Assembly: GCF_001679005.1 (NCBI RefSeq)
Contig: NZ_LXTW01000003.1
Coordinates: forward strand, 248,930-312,929
Direction of reading: 5' to 3'
DNA: 64,000 bases
DNA from: Moraxella nonliquefaciens
GTDB taxonomy: Bacteria; Pseudomonadota; Gammaproteobacteria; Pseudomonadales; Moraxellaceae
Positions 53,185-62,020 of the stretch are shown here, piece by piece (positions within the stretch are counted from its first letter, which is position 1; each line of letters starts with the position of its first letter). Both the position numbers and the translations under genes were made by a program. Under the pieces are notes generated by a model. The model was not told where the DNA came from. It saw nothing but the letters and a program-made list of their open reading frames with translations, and made no database searches.

Positions 53185-53676
53185 TTAGCTTGCTTTGATA
53201 CATTCTGTGATGACGGTGTTGTCTTGTGTGGTGATTTTGGCTGTGTTACCATCAATGGTGAGTACCATGCCTTTATCATCGCCAGCGATGCTGTCATCGG
53301 TGATGAAGCGTTCTTTGATTTGTGTGTCTTGTTCTAGGTCATAGGTAATGTCATCGGTGGTTAGGTGTGCTTCAATGTCACCATCGTGGTTATGAACGGC
53401 GATATAAATGGTTTTATCGCCACATTGGTATTTTTCGCTGTCAGCAGGGTGATGGTGATGATGTCCATCATCATGAGCGTGGTCATGGCTGTGAGCATGT
53501 TCGCCGTGCTCGTGAGCGTGTTCTGCGTGGTCATTGTGATCATGTTCATCATGGCTGTGAGTGGTCAGGGCAGGTGCTGCGGCCTCTGCTTGTGGCTCGG
53601 CGGGAGCTTCTTCTGCTTTTTGGCAGGCAGATAAACCCAAAGTAATCATCAAAGCGGGTATGAGAATTTTTTTCAT
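53185..53676 (-). CDS. His-rich putative metal-binding lipoprotein
   Basis: A 163-residue protein. The signal peptide ends in a lipobox L-S-A-C (Cys18), so it is lipid-anchored. An Ala/Glu/Pro linker is followed by a segment with over twenty His among Asp and Glu (about residues 39-80, with repeated HAH, HEH and HDH), a typical zinc- or nickel-binding tail. The last 85 residues form a compact beta domain with Cys88 and Cys159, possibly disulfide-linked (YQCGDKTIYIAV ... VITECIKAS). I do not recognise that domain. It is a single gene with its own terminator and a Zur-like dyad in front. Confidence 0.75.
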   Translation of the reverse strand: MKKILIPALMITLGLSACQKAEEAPAEPQAEAAAPALTTHSHDEHDHNDHAEHAHEHGEHAHSHDHAHDDGHHHHHPADSEKYQCGDKTIYIAVHNHDGDIEAHLTTDDITYDLEQDTQIKERFITDDSIAGDDKGMVLTIDGNTAKITTQDNTVITECIKAS

Positions 53677-53717
53677 AGGTGTACCTTTGTTTGTTAAGAT
53701 TGGTTTAAAGATTATAA

Positions 53718-53736
53718 AATGGTATAGTATATCATA
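53718..53736 (-). promoter_or_regulatory. Zur-like dyad upstream of the His-rich lipoprotein gene
   Basis: AATGGTATA-G-TATATCATA forms an imperfect 19-base palindrome (seven of nine positions paired), 42 bases before the ATG. Its layout (A/T-rich arms, centre A-T-A x T-A-T-A) resembles Zur operators of gammaproteobacteria. Given the His-rich product this is plausible, but an A/T-rich -10 region could give the same picture. Confidence 0.35.
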
Positions 53737-53858
53737 TTTATGTCATGTTCTAAAAGACCTTATTCTAAAATGGGGTCAATGGTAGAGAAAATCTTGCTTT
53801 ATCCGCCTTTATCCAAAGATTTGTATCAAGTGGGTGCTTTGGATAAAAGCGACAACCG

Positions 53859-54335
53859 TTATTTTTGCCAATAAAATAGCGATAAAATCCCCGCTGCAAT
53901 CAGCGGTCCCACAGGTACGCCCCGTAATACTGCCACACCTGCTACCGTACCGATAAGCAGACCTGCGATGACACTCGGTTCATCTGTCATCAGCTTGACC
54001 CCACGCCCACCTAAATACGCCACAAGCATACCAACGGCGATGGCAAGCAGAGATTTGACACTGGCAAATGATTTTAAAATTACTTCGGCACTAATCTTAC
54101 CACTGGCAATCGGAGCAAGCACGCCAATGGTTAAAATAAAAATCCCTAAACCCAGCCCATGCTTTTCAACCATGGGCATGATTTGGGCGTTTAATGGGCT
54201 AACCTTGATGATGATGAGCAAGGCACTTGCCATGATGATGGTGTTATTTTGGCTAAACACACCCAAACCCAATAGGATAAACAGGACAATTAGGCCATCA
54301 TCAAGGGTGCTAAACAGTTGGGTAAAGTTTGGCAT
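53859..54335 (-). CDS. DUF441 (YeaL-type) inner-membrane protein
   Basis: A 158-residue hydrophobic protein with four or five spans. Family features are LIVLFILLGLGVFSQNNTIIMASALLIIIK, GIFILTIGVLAPIASGKIS and the C-terminal GLLIGTVAGVAVLRGVPVGPLIAAGI. That last Gly-rich block is the DUF441 signature. Function is unknown. The frame could begin with TTG at 54347; ATG 54335 is chosen. ychF lies 48 bases upstream on the same strand, so the two may form a transcript. Confidence 0.82.
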   Translation of the reverse strand: MPNFTQLFSTLDDGLIVLFILLGLGVFSQNNTIIMASALLIIIKVSPLNAQIMPMVEKHGLGLGIFILTIGVLAPIASGKISAEVILKSFASVKSLLAIAVGMLVAYLGGRGVKLMTDEPSVIAGLLIGTVAGVAVLRGVPVGPLIAAGILSLFYWQK

Positions 54336-54383
54336 GTTTGGTATCAAAATGTTGTGGTAAATGCTAAGATAGGCATGCTTTAA

Positions 54384-55475
54384 TCACACATTAAATCTAA
54401 AATGCATGACATCACCGTCTTGGACGACATAGGTTTTGCCTTCTAGGCGAGATTTGCCTGCCAAGCTTGCACCTTTTTCTCCACCATGTTCAATAAAATC
54501 ATCATAACCGATGACCTCAGCACGGATAAAGCCACGCTCAAAATCGGTATGAATCACCCCAGCAGCTTCTGGGGCGGTTGCACCAACAGGCACTGTCCAC
54601 GCACGCACCTCTTTGACCCCTGCGGTAAAGTAGGTTTGTAGGTTTAAAAGCTCATATCCTGCACGAATCACACGGTCAAGCCCCGCCTCACTCATGCCCA
54701 TGCCCTCCAAAAAATCCGCCTTTTCTTCTTCGTCAAGTTGGGCAATCTCCGCTTCAATTTGGTTGCACAGTGCCACGACAATGGCATTTTCACTTTGGGC
54801 AAACTCACGCACCAGATCCAGATGGGGGTTGTTATCAAACCCATCTTCTGCCACGTTGGCGATATACATGACGGGTTTTAGGGTGATGAGTCCATAGGAT
54901 TTGATGAGTTTTTTCTCATCATTATCAAGATTTGCCATGCGTGCAGGTTTGCCATCTGCCAAAAATGGTTCAATCTTTTGAAATATCGTCAAAAGCGTCT
55001 GAGCGGTTTTGTCTGCGCCTTTGGCCTTTTTGGCATTGTTGGCTAGTGCGCGTCCCACCACTTCAAGGTCGGCAAGAGCAAGCTCGGTGTTAATGGTCTC
55101 AATGTCAGATAAAGGATTGACTCGTCCGTCCACATGAATGACATTGTCATCATCAAAACAGCGTACCACATGGGCGATGGCATCCGTTTCACGGATATTA
55201 GCAAGGAACTGATTGCCCATGCCCTCGCCTTTGCTTGCTCCTGCCACAAGCCCTGCGATGTCCACAAATTCCATGCTGGTCGGTAGCACACGTTCAGGCT
55301 TGACGATTTCTGCCAACGCCTTTAAGCGTGGGTCTGGCACAGGCACAATGCCTGTATTTGGGTCTTTGGTGCAAAAAGGGAAATTCTCGGCGGCGATGCC
55401 TGCCTTGGTCAGTGCGTTAAATAGGGTGGATTTGCCAACGTTTGGCAAGCCTACGATACCACAGTTAAAGCCCAT
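54384..55475 (-). CDS. ychF: Ribosome-binding ATPase YchF
   Basis: An Obg-family P-loop NTPase that uses ATP, binds ribosomes and is linked to oxidative-stress response. It has 363 residues. G1 motif G-L-P-N-V-G-K-S-T at 9-17, followed by FPFCTKDPNTGIVPVPDPR. The switch region is DIAGLVAGASKGEGMGNQFLANIRETDAI. Instead of NKxD for guanine it has the YchF-type YIANVAED. A C-terminal TGS domain ends with the typical EGKTYVVQDGDVMHFRFNV. Confidence 0.96.
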   Translation of the reverse strand: MGFNCGIVGLPNVGKSTLFNALTKAGIAAENFPFCTKDPNTGIVPVPDPRLKALAEIVKPERVLPTSMEFVDIAGLVAGASKGEGMGNQFLANIRETDAIAHVVRCFDDDNVIHVDGRVNPLSDIETINTELALADLEVVGRALANNAKKAKGADKTAQTLLTIFQKIEPFLADGKPARMANLDNDEKKLIKSYGLITLKPVMYIANVAEDGFDNNPHLDLVREFAQSENAIVVALCNQIEAEIAQLDEEEKADFLEGMGMSEAGLDRVIRAGYELLNLQTYFTAGVKEVRAWTVPVGATAPEAAGVIHTDFERGFIRAEVIGYDDFIEHGGEKGASLAGKSRLEGKTYVVQDGDVMHFRFNV

Positions 55476-55667
55476 GAGTTGTCTCGCTGTTAAAGTTTAA
55501 ACCCTTTATTATAGCAAATTTTTCATGAAAAATTAAGCCAATTTCCCACATCCATCATCGTGCCTATCATTATGCCAATCATGCCAAAACGTTTTTATCT
55601 TGTGTATTTTTTTAAAAATGGGTTATAATTGGTGTTTTGATTATCATTTGATTATAAAAGGTATAAA

Positions 55668-57011
55668 ATGAACGCTGTACTGTTGGCGGTCATCATCATG
55701 GTAGGGCTGTCGCTTGCTCGTGTCCATGTGGTGCTAAGTTTGATTTTGGGGGCAGTTGTGGGTGGCTTATTTGCAGGATTGCCCTTGACAGATGCAGAAA
55801 ATGGGGCAACAGGCGTGCTGACACATTTTCAAAATGGTATTAAGGGTGGGGCGGGCATTGCCTTATCGTATGCCTTACTTGGGGCATTTGCAATGGCGAT
55901 TGCTCATTCAGGCGTACCAAAGGCATTGGCAGACAAAGCGATTTTGATGGTCAAACATGCCAAACATGGCGGTGTTAAGTGGGCGGTATTTGGTGTGATT
56001 GTGCTGCTTGCCTGCCTAAGCCAAAACCTAATCCCCATTCACATTGCCTTTATTTTACTGCTCATTCCACCGCTTTTGACGGTGTTTAATGAATTAAAAC
56101 TGGACAGAAGGCTCATCACTTGCCTTATCACCTTTGGGCTTGTTAATACTTATATGTTTGTCCCTTATGGGTTTGGGGATATTTTTTTAAATGAAATCAT
56201 CATGGCAAATCTTGTCAAATCAGGGCTTGATGTCTCTGGCATTTCAGTGGTCAAAGCGATGAGCATTCCTGCTTTGGGCATGCTAACAGGGTTATTTGTG
56301 GCGATTTTTATCAGTTATCGTAAACCCAGAATCTATGACAACGCCAAAACCCAAGCGGTCAAAGGCAATGATGAGCAGGTGATTGATAACAACATGGGCT
56401 TTAAAATCATCGTAACACTCATCGCCATCATCGCAGCTTTTATCATTCAACTAAACACTAATTCACTAATTTTAGGGTCGCTGTCAGGTTTTGCCATTTT
56501 TATGGCGACAGGCGTGGTCGGCTGGAATCAGGCGGACGATGTTTTTAATGATGGCATTAAAATGATGGCGATGATTGGGTTTATCATGATTAGTGCCCAA
56601 GGCTTTGCCGAGGTGATGAGTGCCACAGGACACATACAGCCACTGGTACAATCAGCGGTGGAGATGTTTGGGGCAAATAAAGCACTGGCAAGCCTTGTCA
56701 TGTTGATGGTGGGGCTTGTGGTTACGATGGGTATTGGCTCTTCCTTTTCTACCGTGCCAATCATTGCCACTATATATGTGCCATTGTGCATGGCGATGGG
56801 GTTTAGTCCGATGGCAACTTTGGCACTTGTGGCAAGTGCAGGCGTTCTCGGAGACGCAGGTTCGCCTGCATCTGACTCAACGCTTGGCCCAACGATGGGG
56901 CTAAACGTGGATGGACAGCATGACCACATAAAAGACAGCGTGATACCAACCTTTATCCATTATAACATCCCACTGATTTTGTTTGGATGGCTGGCGTCTA
57001 TGGTATTGTAA
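55668..57011 (+). CDS. NhaC/YuiF-type Na+/H+ antiporter-like membrane transporter
   Basis: A 447-residue membrane protein with about twelve spans. The N-terminal half has LARVHVVLSLILGAVVGGLFAGLP and GAGIALSYALLGAFAMAIAHSGVP. The second half has GSSFSTVPIIATIYVPLCMAMGFSP and GDAGSPASDSTLGPTMGLNVDGQHDH. Those blocks match the Na+/H+ antiporter family that includes NhaC and the Bacillus histidine permease YuiF. The substrate cannot be told from sequence alone; sodium/proton exchange or amino-acid transport are both possible. It is a single gene after an A/T-rich promoter region. Confidence 0.8.
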   Translation: MNAVLLAVIIMVGLSLARVHVVLSLILGAVVGGLFAGLPLTDAENGATGVLTHFQNGIKGGAGIALSYALLGAFAMAIAHSGVPKALADKAILMVKHAKHGGVKWAVFGVIVLLACLSQNLIPIHIAFILLLIPPLLTVFNELKLDRRLITCLITFGLVNTYMFVPYGFGDIFLNEIIMANLVKSGLDVSGISVVKAMSIPALGMLTGLFVAIFISYRKPRIYDNAKTQAVKGNDEQVIDNNMGFKIIVTLIAIIAAFIIQLNTNSLILGSLSGFAIFMATGVVGWNQADDVFNDGIKMMAMIGFIMISAQGFAEVMSATGHIQPLVQSAVEMFGANKALASLVMLMVGLVVTMGIGSSFSTVPIIATIYVPLCMAMGFSPMATLALVASAGVLGDAGSPASDSTLGPTMGLNVDGQHDHIKDSVIPTFIHYNIPLILFGWLASMVL

Positions 57012-57107
57012 GTTTTAAGATTGTTTGTAAAATCGGTTGATTAAGATTTTCCCAGTAAATTGCGATTTTTTGGGTAAGCCCTTTAAATCTTTATTGATTA
57101 ACACTGT

Positions 57108-57671
57108 CTAAAACCTTATCACCCCTTTATCTGTTATGACCATATCCACGCCCTTATCCCATTCATTGACCGTCAAGCTGTCCACAACTTGAAAATGATA
57201 ACACCAACCAATCTTTAACCCACAAAAATTGGCAAAAGTACGGTCATAAAACCCACCCCCCATACCAAGCCGATTGCCACTGCCATCTACCGCCACAAGT
57301 GGACAGATGATGAGGTCTAATTTATCAGCACAAATGCCATGTTTATCAGCAGGTTCTTTCATGCCAAATGGATGACGTTTTAAGGGGGTTTTATACAATG
57401 GCATAAAAACAGGAGCAAAGCGTAGGGGTTTGTCTTTGATTGTTATTGGTAAAAAAGGTACAAAATCATGCTTTTGGCAAAAGGTCAAAATCGGTGCAGT
57501 AGGCAGTTCACCAAAATCATCCAAATATAGACCAACGTTGGCATTTTTTGGTAAATGGGGCAAAAGTTTGGGTAGGTATAAACTTGCCATTAAGGCGAAA
57601 TTAGCACGCTCCTTGTTGGTCAGAATTTTGCGTCGTTGGTGGATGTGTTTACTAAGTGAGGCATTTGACAT
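57108..57671 (-). CDS. 5-formyltetrahydrofolate cyclo-ligase
   Basis: Converts 5-formyl-THF to 5,10-methenyl-THF with ATP, recovering folate. It has 187 residues, usual for the YgfA/Fau family. Visible are the N-terminal HIHQRRKILTNKERANFAL, the mid-region VGLYLDDFGELPTAPI, and the C-terminal substrate motif LIICPLVAVDGSGNRLGMGGGFYDRTF, about residues 119-145. The upstream in-frame ATG at 57743 adds hydrophobic residues with no family match; the one at 57671 has a GGAAAA site. It is divergent from fumC. Confidence 0.9.
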   Translation of the reverse strand: MSNASLSKHIHQRRKILTNKERANFALMASLYLPKLLPHLPKNANVGLYLDDFGELPTAPILTFCQKHDFVPFLPITIKDKPLRFAPVFMPLYKTPLKRHPFGMKEPADKHGICADKLDLIICPLVAVDGSGNRLGMGGGFYDRTFANFCGLKIGWCYHFQVVDSLTVNEWDKGVDMVITDKGVIRF

Positions 57672-57782
57672 AAGTTTTTTCCATGTAAAAATGATAATAA
57701 TTGATGCTTGATGATTGATGTTAATGATGGTATAGTAATCCAATCATTGTAACAAATTTAACCACCAAACAAGGAGATTTTT

Positions 57783-59174
57783 ATGAGCGATTTTCGCACT
57801 GAAAAAGACACCATGGGCGAAGTACAAGTTCCTGCCGATGCTTATTTTGGCGCCCAAACTCAGCGTAGCCGTGATAATTTTAAAATCGGGGGTGAGACCC
57901 TACCACGCCCTTTGATTGTCGCTATGGCAACCGTCAAAAAAAGTGCATCTATCGTTAATGCCGAGCTTGGGCGGATTGAGAATAGCCAGCGTGATTTGAT
58001 TGTGCAGGCGTGTGATGAAGTGATTGCAGGCGGTCTTGCTGACCAATTTCCGCTTGTCGTGTGGCAGACAGGCTCTGGCACGCAGTCCAACATGAACATG
58101 AATGAAGTCATCGCCAACCGAGCCAATGAAATCGCAGGCAATCCAAAAGGCACTTATAAACCCGTCCACCCCAACGACCATGTCAACCACGCCCAGTCCA
58201 CCAACGACAGTTTTCCAACCGCCATTCGTGTGGCAGCAGCGGTAGAGATTAACCGCACTCTTATCCCTGCAATCCAAGCACTGCGTGATACCCTTGCCAA
58301 AAAGTCTGCTGACTTTGATGACATTGTCAAAATCGGACGCACACATTTACAAGATGCCACCCCTTTGACTTTGGGACAAGAATTTGGCGGTTATGTGGCA
58401 CAGCTTGATTTGGCACTGGCACGCATTGATAACGCTTTGCAAGGTTTGTACCAGTTGCCACTAGGGGGAACGGCCGTGGGGACAGGGCTAAACAGCCACC
58501 CTGACTATGCCGTCAAATCTGCCCAAAAAATTGCCGAGCTGACAGGTCTGCCCTTTGTAACCGCCCCTAACAAATTTGAAGCGTTGGCAAGCCGTGATGC
58601 CGAAGTGTTCGCCTCTGGGGCATTAAAGACCTTGGCAGGTAGCCTAAACAAAATCGCTAATGACGTCCGCTGGCTGTCTAGTGGCCCTCGTTGTGGCTTG
58701 GGCGAGATTACCATTCCAGAAAATGAACCGGGGTCATCCATCATGCCAGGTAAAGTAAACCCCACGCAGTCAGAAGCCATGACAATGGTGGTCGCTCAGG
58801 TCATGGGCAACGATGTAACGATAAACATGGCAGGGGCGAGCGGTAATTTTGAGCTCAATGTCTTTATGCCTGTGATTGGCTATAATCTCTTGCAATCCAT
58901 TCGCCTGCTTGCGGACGCTTGTAATAGCTTTAATGACAACTGTGCGGTAGGCATTCTACCTGTGCGAGAAAAGATTGACTACTTTTTGCATAATTCGCTG
59001 ATGCTGGTAACTGCCCTAAACCGTCATGTGGGCTATGAAAATGCCGCCAAAATTGCCAAAACCGCTTACAAAGAAAACAAAACCCTAAAACAGGTAGCGG
59101 TGGAGCTTGGGCTATTGACCGAGCAAGAATTTGATGAATGGGTACGACCAGAAGAGATGGTTGCACCAAAATAA
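57783..59174 (+). CDS. fumC: Class II fumarate hydratase
   Basis: Hydrates fumarate to malate in the TCA cycle without an iron-sulfur cluster. It has 463 residues. The N-terminal EKDTMGEVQVPADAYFGAQTQRS, the TGSGTQSNMNMNEVIANRA block, the HPNDHVNHAQSTNDSFPTAIR block and the catalytic loop PGSSIMPGKVNPTQSEAMTMV define the family. An AAGGAG site sits just before the ATG. It is followed by a strong terminator. Confidence 0.97.
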   Translation: MSDFRTEKDTMGEVQVPADAYFGAQTQRSRDNFKIGGETLPRPLIVAMATVKKSASIVNAELGRIENSQRDLIVQACDEVIAGGLADQFPLVVWQTGSGTQSNMNMNEVIANRANEIAGNPKGTYKPVHPNDHVNHAQSTNDSFPTAIRVAAAVEINRTLIPAIQALRDTLAKKSADFDDIVKIGRTHLQDATPLTLGQEFGGYVAQLDLALARIDNALQGLYQLPLGGTAVGTGLNSHPDYAVKSAQKIAELTGLPFVTAPNKFEALASRDAEVFASGALKTLAGSLNKIANDVRWLSSGPRCGLGEITIPENEPGSSIMPGKVNPTQSEAMTMVVAQVMGNDVTINMAGASGNFELNVFMPVIGYNLLQSIRLLADACNSFNDNCAVGILPVREKIDYFLHNSLMLVTALNRHVGYENAAKIAKTAYKENKTLKQVAVELGLLTEQEFDEWVRPEEMVAPK

Positions 59175-59189
59175 GTGAGCTGATTGACC

Positions 59190-59222
59190 AAAATAAGGGC
59201 GAGTGATTGCCCTTATTTTTTT
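59190..59222 (+). terminator. Rho-independent terminator after fumC
   Basis: A perfect 11-bp stem AAAATAAGGGC (59190-59200) with GCCCTTATTTT (59209-59219), an eight-base loop and a T-run. Confidence 0.85.
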
Positions 59223-59350
59223 TATGCAAGGTTGTTGTTTGACAAGAATAAATTTATTATGTCTTAATATAGTCTAAACACGATATTGGACTCGTGATGT
59301 ATATCGCATAAGACACAAAACTTTAAAATTACCACAAATCTAAAGATGCA

Positions 59351-59418
59351 TGTAGGGGCTTGCTGAGCACGCCCTATAAAGTAATATTATCCAAGGGCGT
59401 GTGCAACACGCCCCTACA
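59351..59418. repeat. Dispersed palindromic repeat with GTAGGGGC / GCCCCTAC ends
   Basis: TGTAGGGGC (59351-59359) and GCCCCTACA (59410-59418) are perfectly complementary outer arms of a 68-base unit. Inner arms GAGCACGCCCT and AGGGCGTGTGC continue the pairing. Such intergenic elements with GGGCGTG and CACGCCC arms are common in many bacterial genomes and may be non-autonomous mobile repeats. The remainder of the 59.2-59.5 kb gap shows nothing else. Confidence 0.75.
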
Positions 59419-59494
59419 AAACCTGTGGTAAAATTAGGTTGGCTAGGCATAGAAACGTCCGATGACACGTGGCTTACAATAATACGGACGCCGA

Positions 59495-59716
59495 TTGCTT
59501 TGTCCTTATTCCGATACTTTATATGACTCAAAATTTAACAACATGAAAGAATTGCGTATCCAAATCGGGGGTGACCCTTATCGTGCTTTTTATACGTTTG
59601 ACCCCATACGACAAGCGATTGTGCTATGTGCAGGCAACAAAGTGGGCAATGAAAAGCAGTTTTATAAACAGATGATACCGCTTGCTGATGAGTTTACATC
59701 AGCAGCATTTGGATAA
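59495..59716 (+). pseudogene. HigB/Gp49-type RelE-superfamily toxin, N-terminus missing
   Basis: The readable part contains DTLYDSKFNNMKELRIQI and YRAFYTFDPIRQAIVLCAG, the C-terminal half of the phage-derived Gp49/HigB toxin family, ending KQMIPLADEFTSAAF. The frame has a stop codon just before the first readable residues (an in-frame TAG near 59480). The only possible starts are a TTG at 59495 and an ATG at 59543, giving under 75 residues against about 110 for intact members. The toxin is therefore probably inactive. A dispersed repeat lies where the N-terminus should be. Confidence 0.75.
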
Positions 59717-59737
59717 ATTAACAAAACAGGAGTAAAA

Positions 59738-60037
59738 ATGGCAAATCTTAATGATATGCTCGCCAAATCACCAAAAGAGCGTTTGGCTCGTGTGCAAAAA
59801 ATGGCAGATGAGATGATTTTGGATTACAAGCTTTATCAGTTGCGTGAAGAGTTGGAGCTGTCGCAAAAACAGCTTGCCGAAGCCATGGGCATTACCCAGC
59901 CGACCTTATCCGCCATTGAGAACCGCGGGGCAGAGATTAAGCTGTCTACACTAAAATGCTATGTAGAGACCATGGGTGGAAAATTACGCATTGATGTGGA
60001 ATTACCAACAGGTAAGCACGTTGGGTTTAATATTTAG
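59738..60037 (+). CDS. HigA-type antitoxin (XRE helix-turn-helix)
   Basis: A 99-residue DNA-binding protein, the partner of the preceding toxin remnant. The helix-turn-helix is EELELSQKQLAEAMGITQPTLSAIENRG, about residues 39-66. A C-terminal segment TMGGKLRIDVELP is typical of HigA-like antitoxins. An AGGAG site precedes the ATG, 21 bases after the toxin frame. Toxin-first order is as in higBA. As the toxin looks broken, the antitoxin may survive as an orphan regulator. Confidence 0.85.
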   Translation: MANLNDMLAKSPKERLARVQKMADEMILDYKLYQLREELELSQKQLAEAMGITQPTLSAIENRGAEIKLSTLKCYVETMGGKLRIDVELPTGKHVGFNI

Positions 60038-60073
60038 TGGGCAGTAGCCCTGCAACACAGGCATTGACAATCC

Positions 60074-61015
60074 ATGAGCAAGAGTAATTCAGACGGAGTC
60101 TTGTTCTTATTAGAACTACTTCGCCTTATCCCAAGACACGGCAAAATCACCGCCAAAGACCTGCAACAAAAACTTGCAAATCTAGGCTATCCACGCAGTG
60201 AACGCACCATTCAAAGACAGCTTGACATGATAAGTCATCATTTCGCCATTGAGCGAGATGACAGAGCCAAGCCCTATGGCTATGCGTGGGCAAAAGACGC
60301 CAAAACCTTAGAGCTGGCGGGGCTTTCAGCGGAGCAGTCCTTACTACTGAGTTTGGCTTATGATGAGCTAAGGTTTTTGTTGCCTGCTAACATCAGTCAT
60401 GGTCTGAATGGTTTTTTTGAAAGTGCCGAACGCCACCTAAGAAACCAAACTAAGCCCGAAGTCTCAGCGTGGCGAAACAAAGTGGCAAGCGTGCCACCCA
60501 CTTTTCCCTTACTGCCCCCAGCGATAGACGATGATGTGTTTGCCAGTATTAGCCAAGCCCTGTTTGAAAATCGCTATCTTGACATCATCTATCAAGCCCA
60601 TAGAAAAAAACCAAAACCCGACACCGTCATGCCCTTAGCCTTGGTACGCCAAGAGCCACGCCTGTATTTGGTTGTCAAATACAAAGGTTATGAAGACATT
60701 CGTCATCTGGCGGTCAATCGTATCAAGTCCGCCACCATTTCCCTGTTTGATTTTGAGCGTCCTGATGACTTTAAGCTGCAAGACTACATTGCCAAAGGGC
60801 ATTTTAGCATCGGCGACGGCAGTCAGGTTCGCCTGTCTTTTTGTATTGACAAACATCAAGGCTTTCATCTTACCGAAACGCCCTTATCCACTGATCAGAT
60901 TATCCAAGAATTTGACCACCATTATCATATCAGTGCAACCGTGCCTGATAGCGAAATGCTGGACTGGTGGCTTGCCAAATTTGGCGATGATGTGTGGGAC
61001 ATCAAAAAAAGATGA
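60074..61015 (+). CDS. WYL-domain transcriptional regulator with N-terminal HTH
   Basis: A 313-residue regulator. The N-terminal DeoR/HTH_11-like domain reads LLELLRLIPRHGKITAKDLQQKLANLGYPRSERTIQRQLDMISHHF. The WYL domain follows (about residues 155-225) with IIYQAHRKKPKPDTVMPLALVRQEPRLYLVVKYKGYEDIRHLAVNRI, and a WCX-like C-terminus. WYL regulators frequently control defence loci and bind nucleic-acid ligands. Its position just before an unknown gene and two DUF262 genes suggests it controls them. The ribosome site is poor. Confidence 0.88.
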   Translation: MSKSNSDGVLFLLELLRLIPRHGKITAKDLQQKLANLGYPRSERTIQRQLDMISHHFAIERDDRAKPYGYAWAKDAKTLELAGLSAEQSLLLSLAYDELRFLLPANISHGLNGFFESAERHLRNQTKPEVSAWRNKVASVPPTFPLLPPAIDDDVFASISQALFENRYLDIIYQAHRKKPKPDTVMPLALVRQEPRLYLVVKYKGYEDIRHLAVNRIKSATISLFDFERPDDFKLQDYIAKGHFSIGDGSQVRLSFCIDKHQGFHLTETPLSTDQIIQEFDHHYHISATVPDSEMLDWWLAKFGDDVWDIKKR

Positions 61016-61119
61016 TGTGGAATAAACTGTGCGACATAACTTGACGTATGTTGGGATATAATGACATCGTGCCAAGGGCATGATGTTTTTTTAAATAGTA
61101 ACCAATATCAAGAGAGCGT

Positions 61120-61887
61120 ATGTTAAAAAATGTATGGCATTTAGTGTATGACAATGATTTAGAGAATTATGTGCTGATACAAACCGATGAGCTTGGGGCG
61201 TGTCATCAGGTATTTTGGGATGATGTCATGCACCTAGACCCTAATGACATTGATACAGCTAAGTGTCAGCGTAAACATTTTTGGAGCATTAAGCGGTCTT
61301 ATGGTCTTAGAGTATATAAGCATAAGCCCCAAGATGCCTTATTTAGGTTTTACAACCCTGATGACCCCAATCAGGCTAACCAGGCCAAACTGTGGCATGA
61401 AAAAGGCGAACATCTGATAGCCATGATTGCAGATGACAGACGCACATTGCCAGCATATGCCACGGCGATGATTTGCTACCATGATCCGCTTAGTTTTATA
61501 AAAATGCTGACCGACAACATTGCATCTCATCTAAATAAACATGACGGATACACCTTTGATTTTTATGCAGAGCTGTGTGTCTTGTGTGAAGATTTTCAAG
61601 GGGTTTATCACGGCGTATCTTATAGGGCAAATGGCGATGAGCGTATCTCTGCGGTGATAACACAAATCAAAGCCAAAATGCCAAGCACTGATACGCCCTT
61701 ATGGTGGGTGCAGGCAAATTCGCTGACAAAAGACGAAAAAAATGAACTGATTGAGTTGATTTATGCTCATCGGGTCAGACCCTTGGGGCTACCGATAGCT
61801 GACGGATTGTTTGAGAGCATGGGAGATGATGTCAATTCTGATGAGCTGGTTGTAAATTTGATGTATCGGGTGAGCGGCGAGCAATAA
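61120..61887 (+). CDS. Unrecognised 255-residue protein next to the WYL/DUF262 genes
   Basis: I do not recognise this family. The protein is soluble, acidic and mixed alpha/beta. It begins MLKNVWHLVYDNDLENYVLIQTDE, has a region rich in Asp/His/Trp (residues 35-110) and a Cys pair in YAELCVLCEDF. A segment LIYAHRVRPLGLPIADGLFESMG lies near the end. An AGAGAG site precedes the ATG. It lies 104 bases after the WYL regulator and 133 bases before the first DUF262 gene, so the cluster may be one unit. Confidence 0.55.
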   Translation: MLKNVWHLVYDNDLENYVLIQTDELGACHQVFWDDVMHLDPNDIDTAKCQRKHFWSIKRSYGLRVYKHKPQDALFRFYNPDDPNQANQAKLWHEKGEHLIAMIADDRRTLPAYATAMICYHDPLSFIKMLTDNIASHLNKHDGYTFDFYAELCVLCEDFQGVYHGVSYRANGDERISAVITQIKAKMPSTDTPLWWVQANSLTKDEKNELIELIYAHRVRPLGLPIADGLFESMGDDVNSDELVVNLMYRVSGEQ

Positions 61888-62020
61888 TAAATCATGCCAT
61901 GCTACTAGCACCCAAAATAAACTACAATGATCTTTTGATAAAGTAAAAAGCCTGTGTCATTGGCAAATTAACCACCGTAACCTTGATGATAAAACAACAG
62001 ATAAATGAATGGGAGTTACC

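Noticed and set aside
53365..53645. Two long plus-strand frames opposite the His-rich lipoprotein gene
   Set aside because: They arise from the antisense of His codons (runs of Val/Met or His/Arg) and have no start context or family features.
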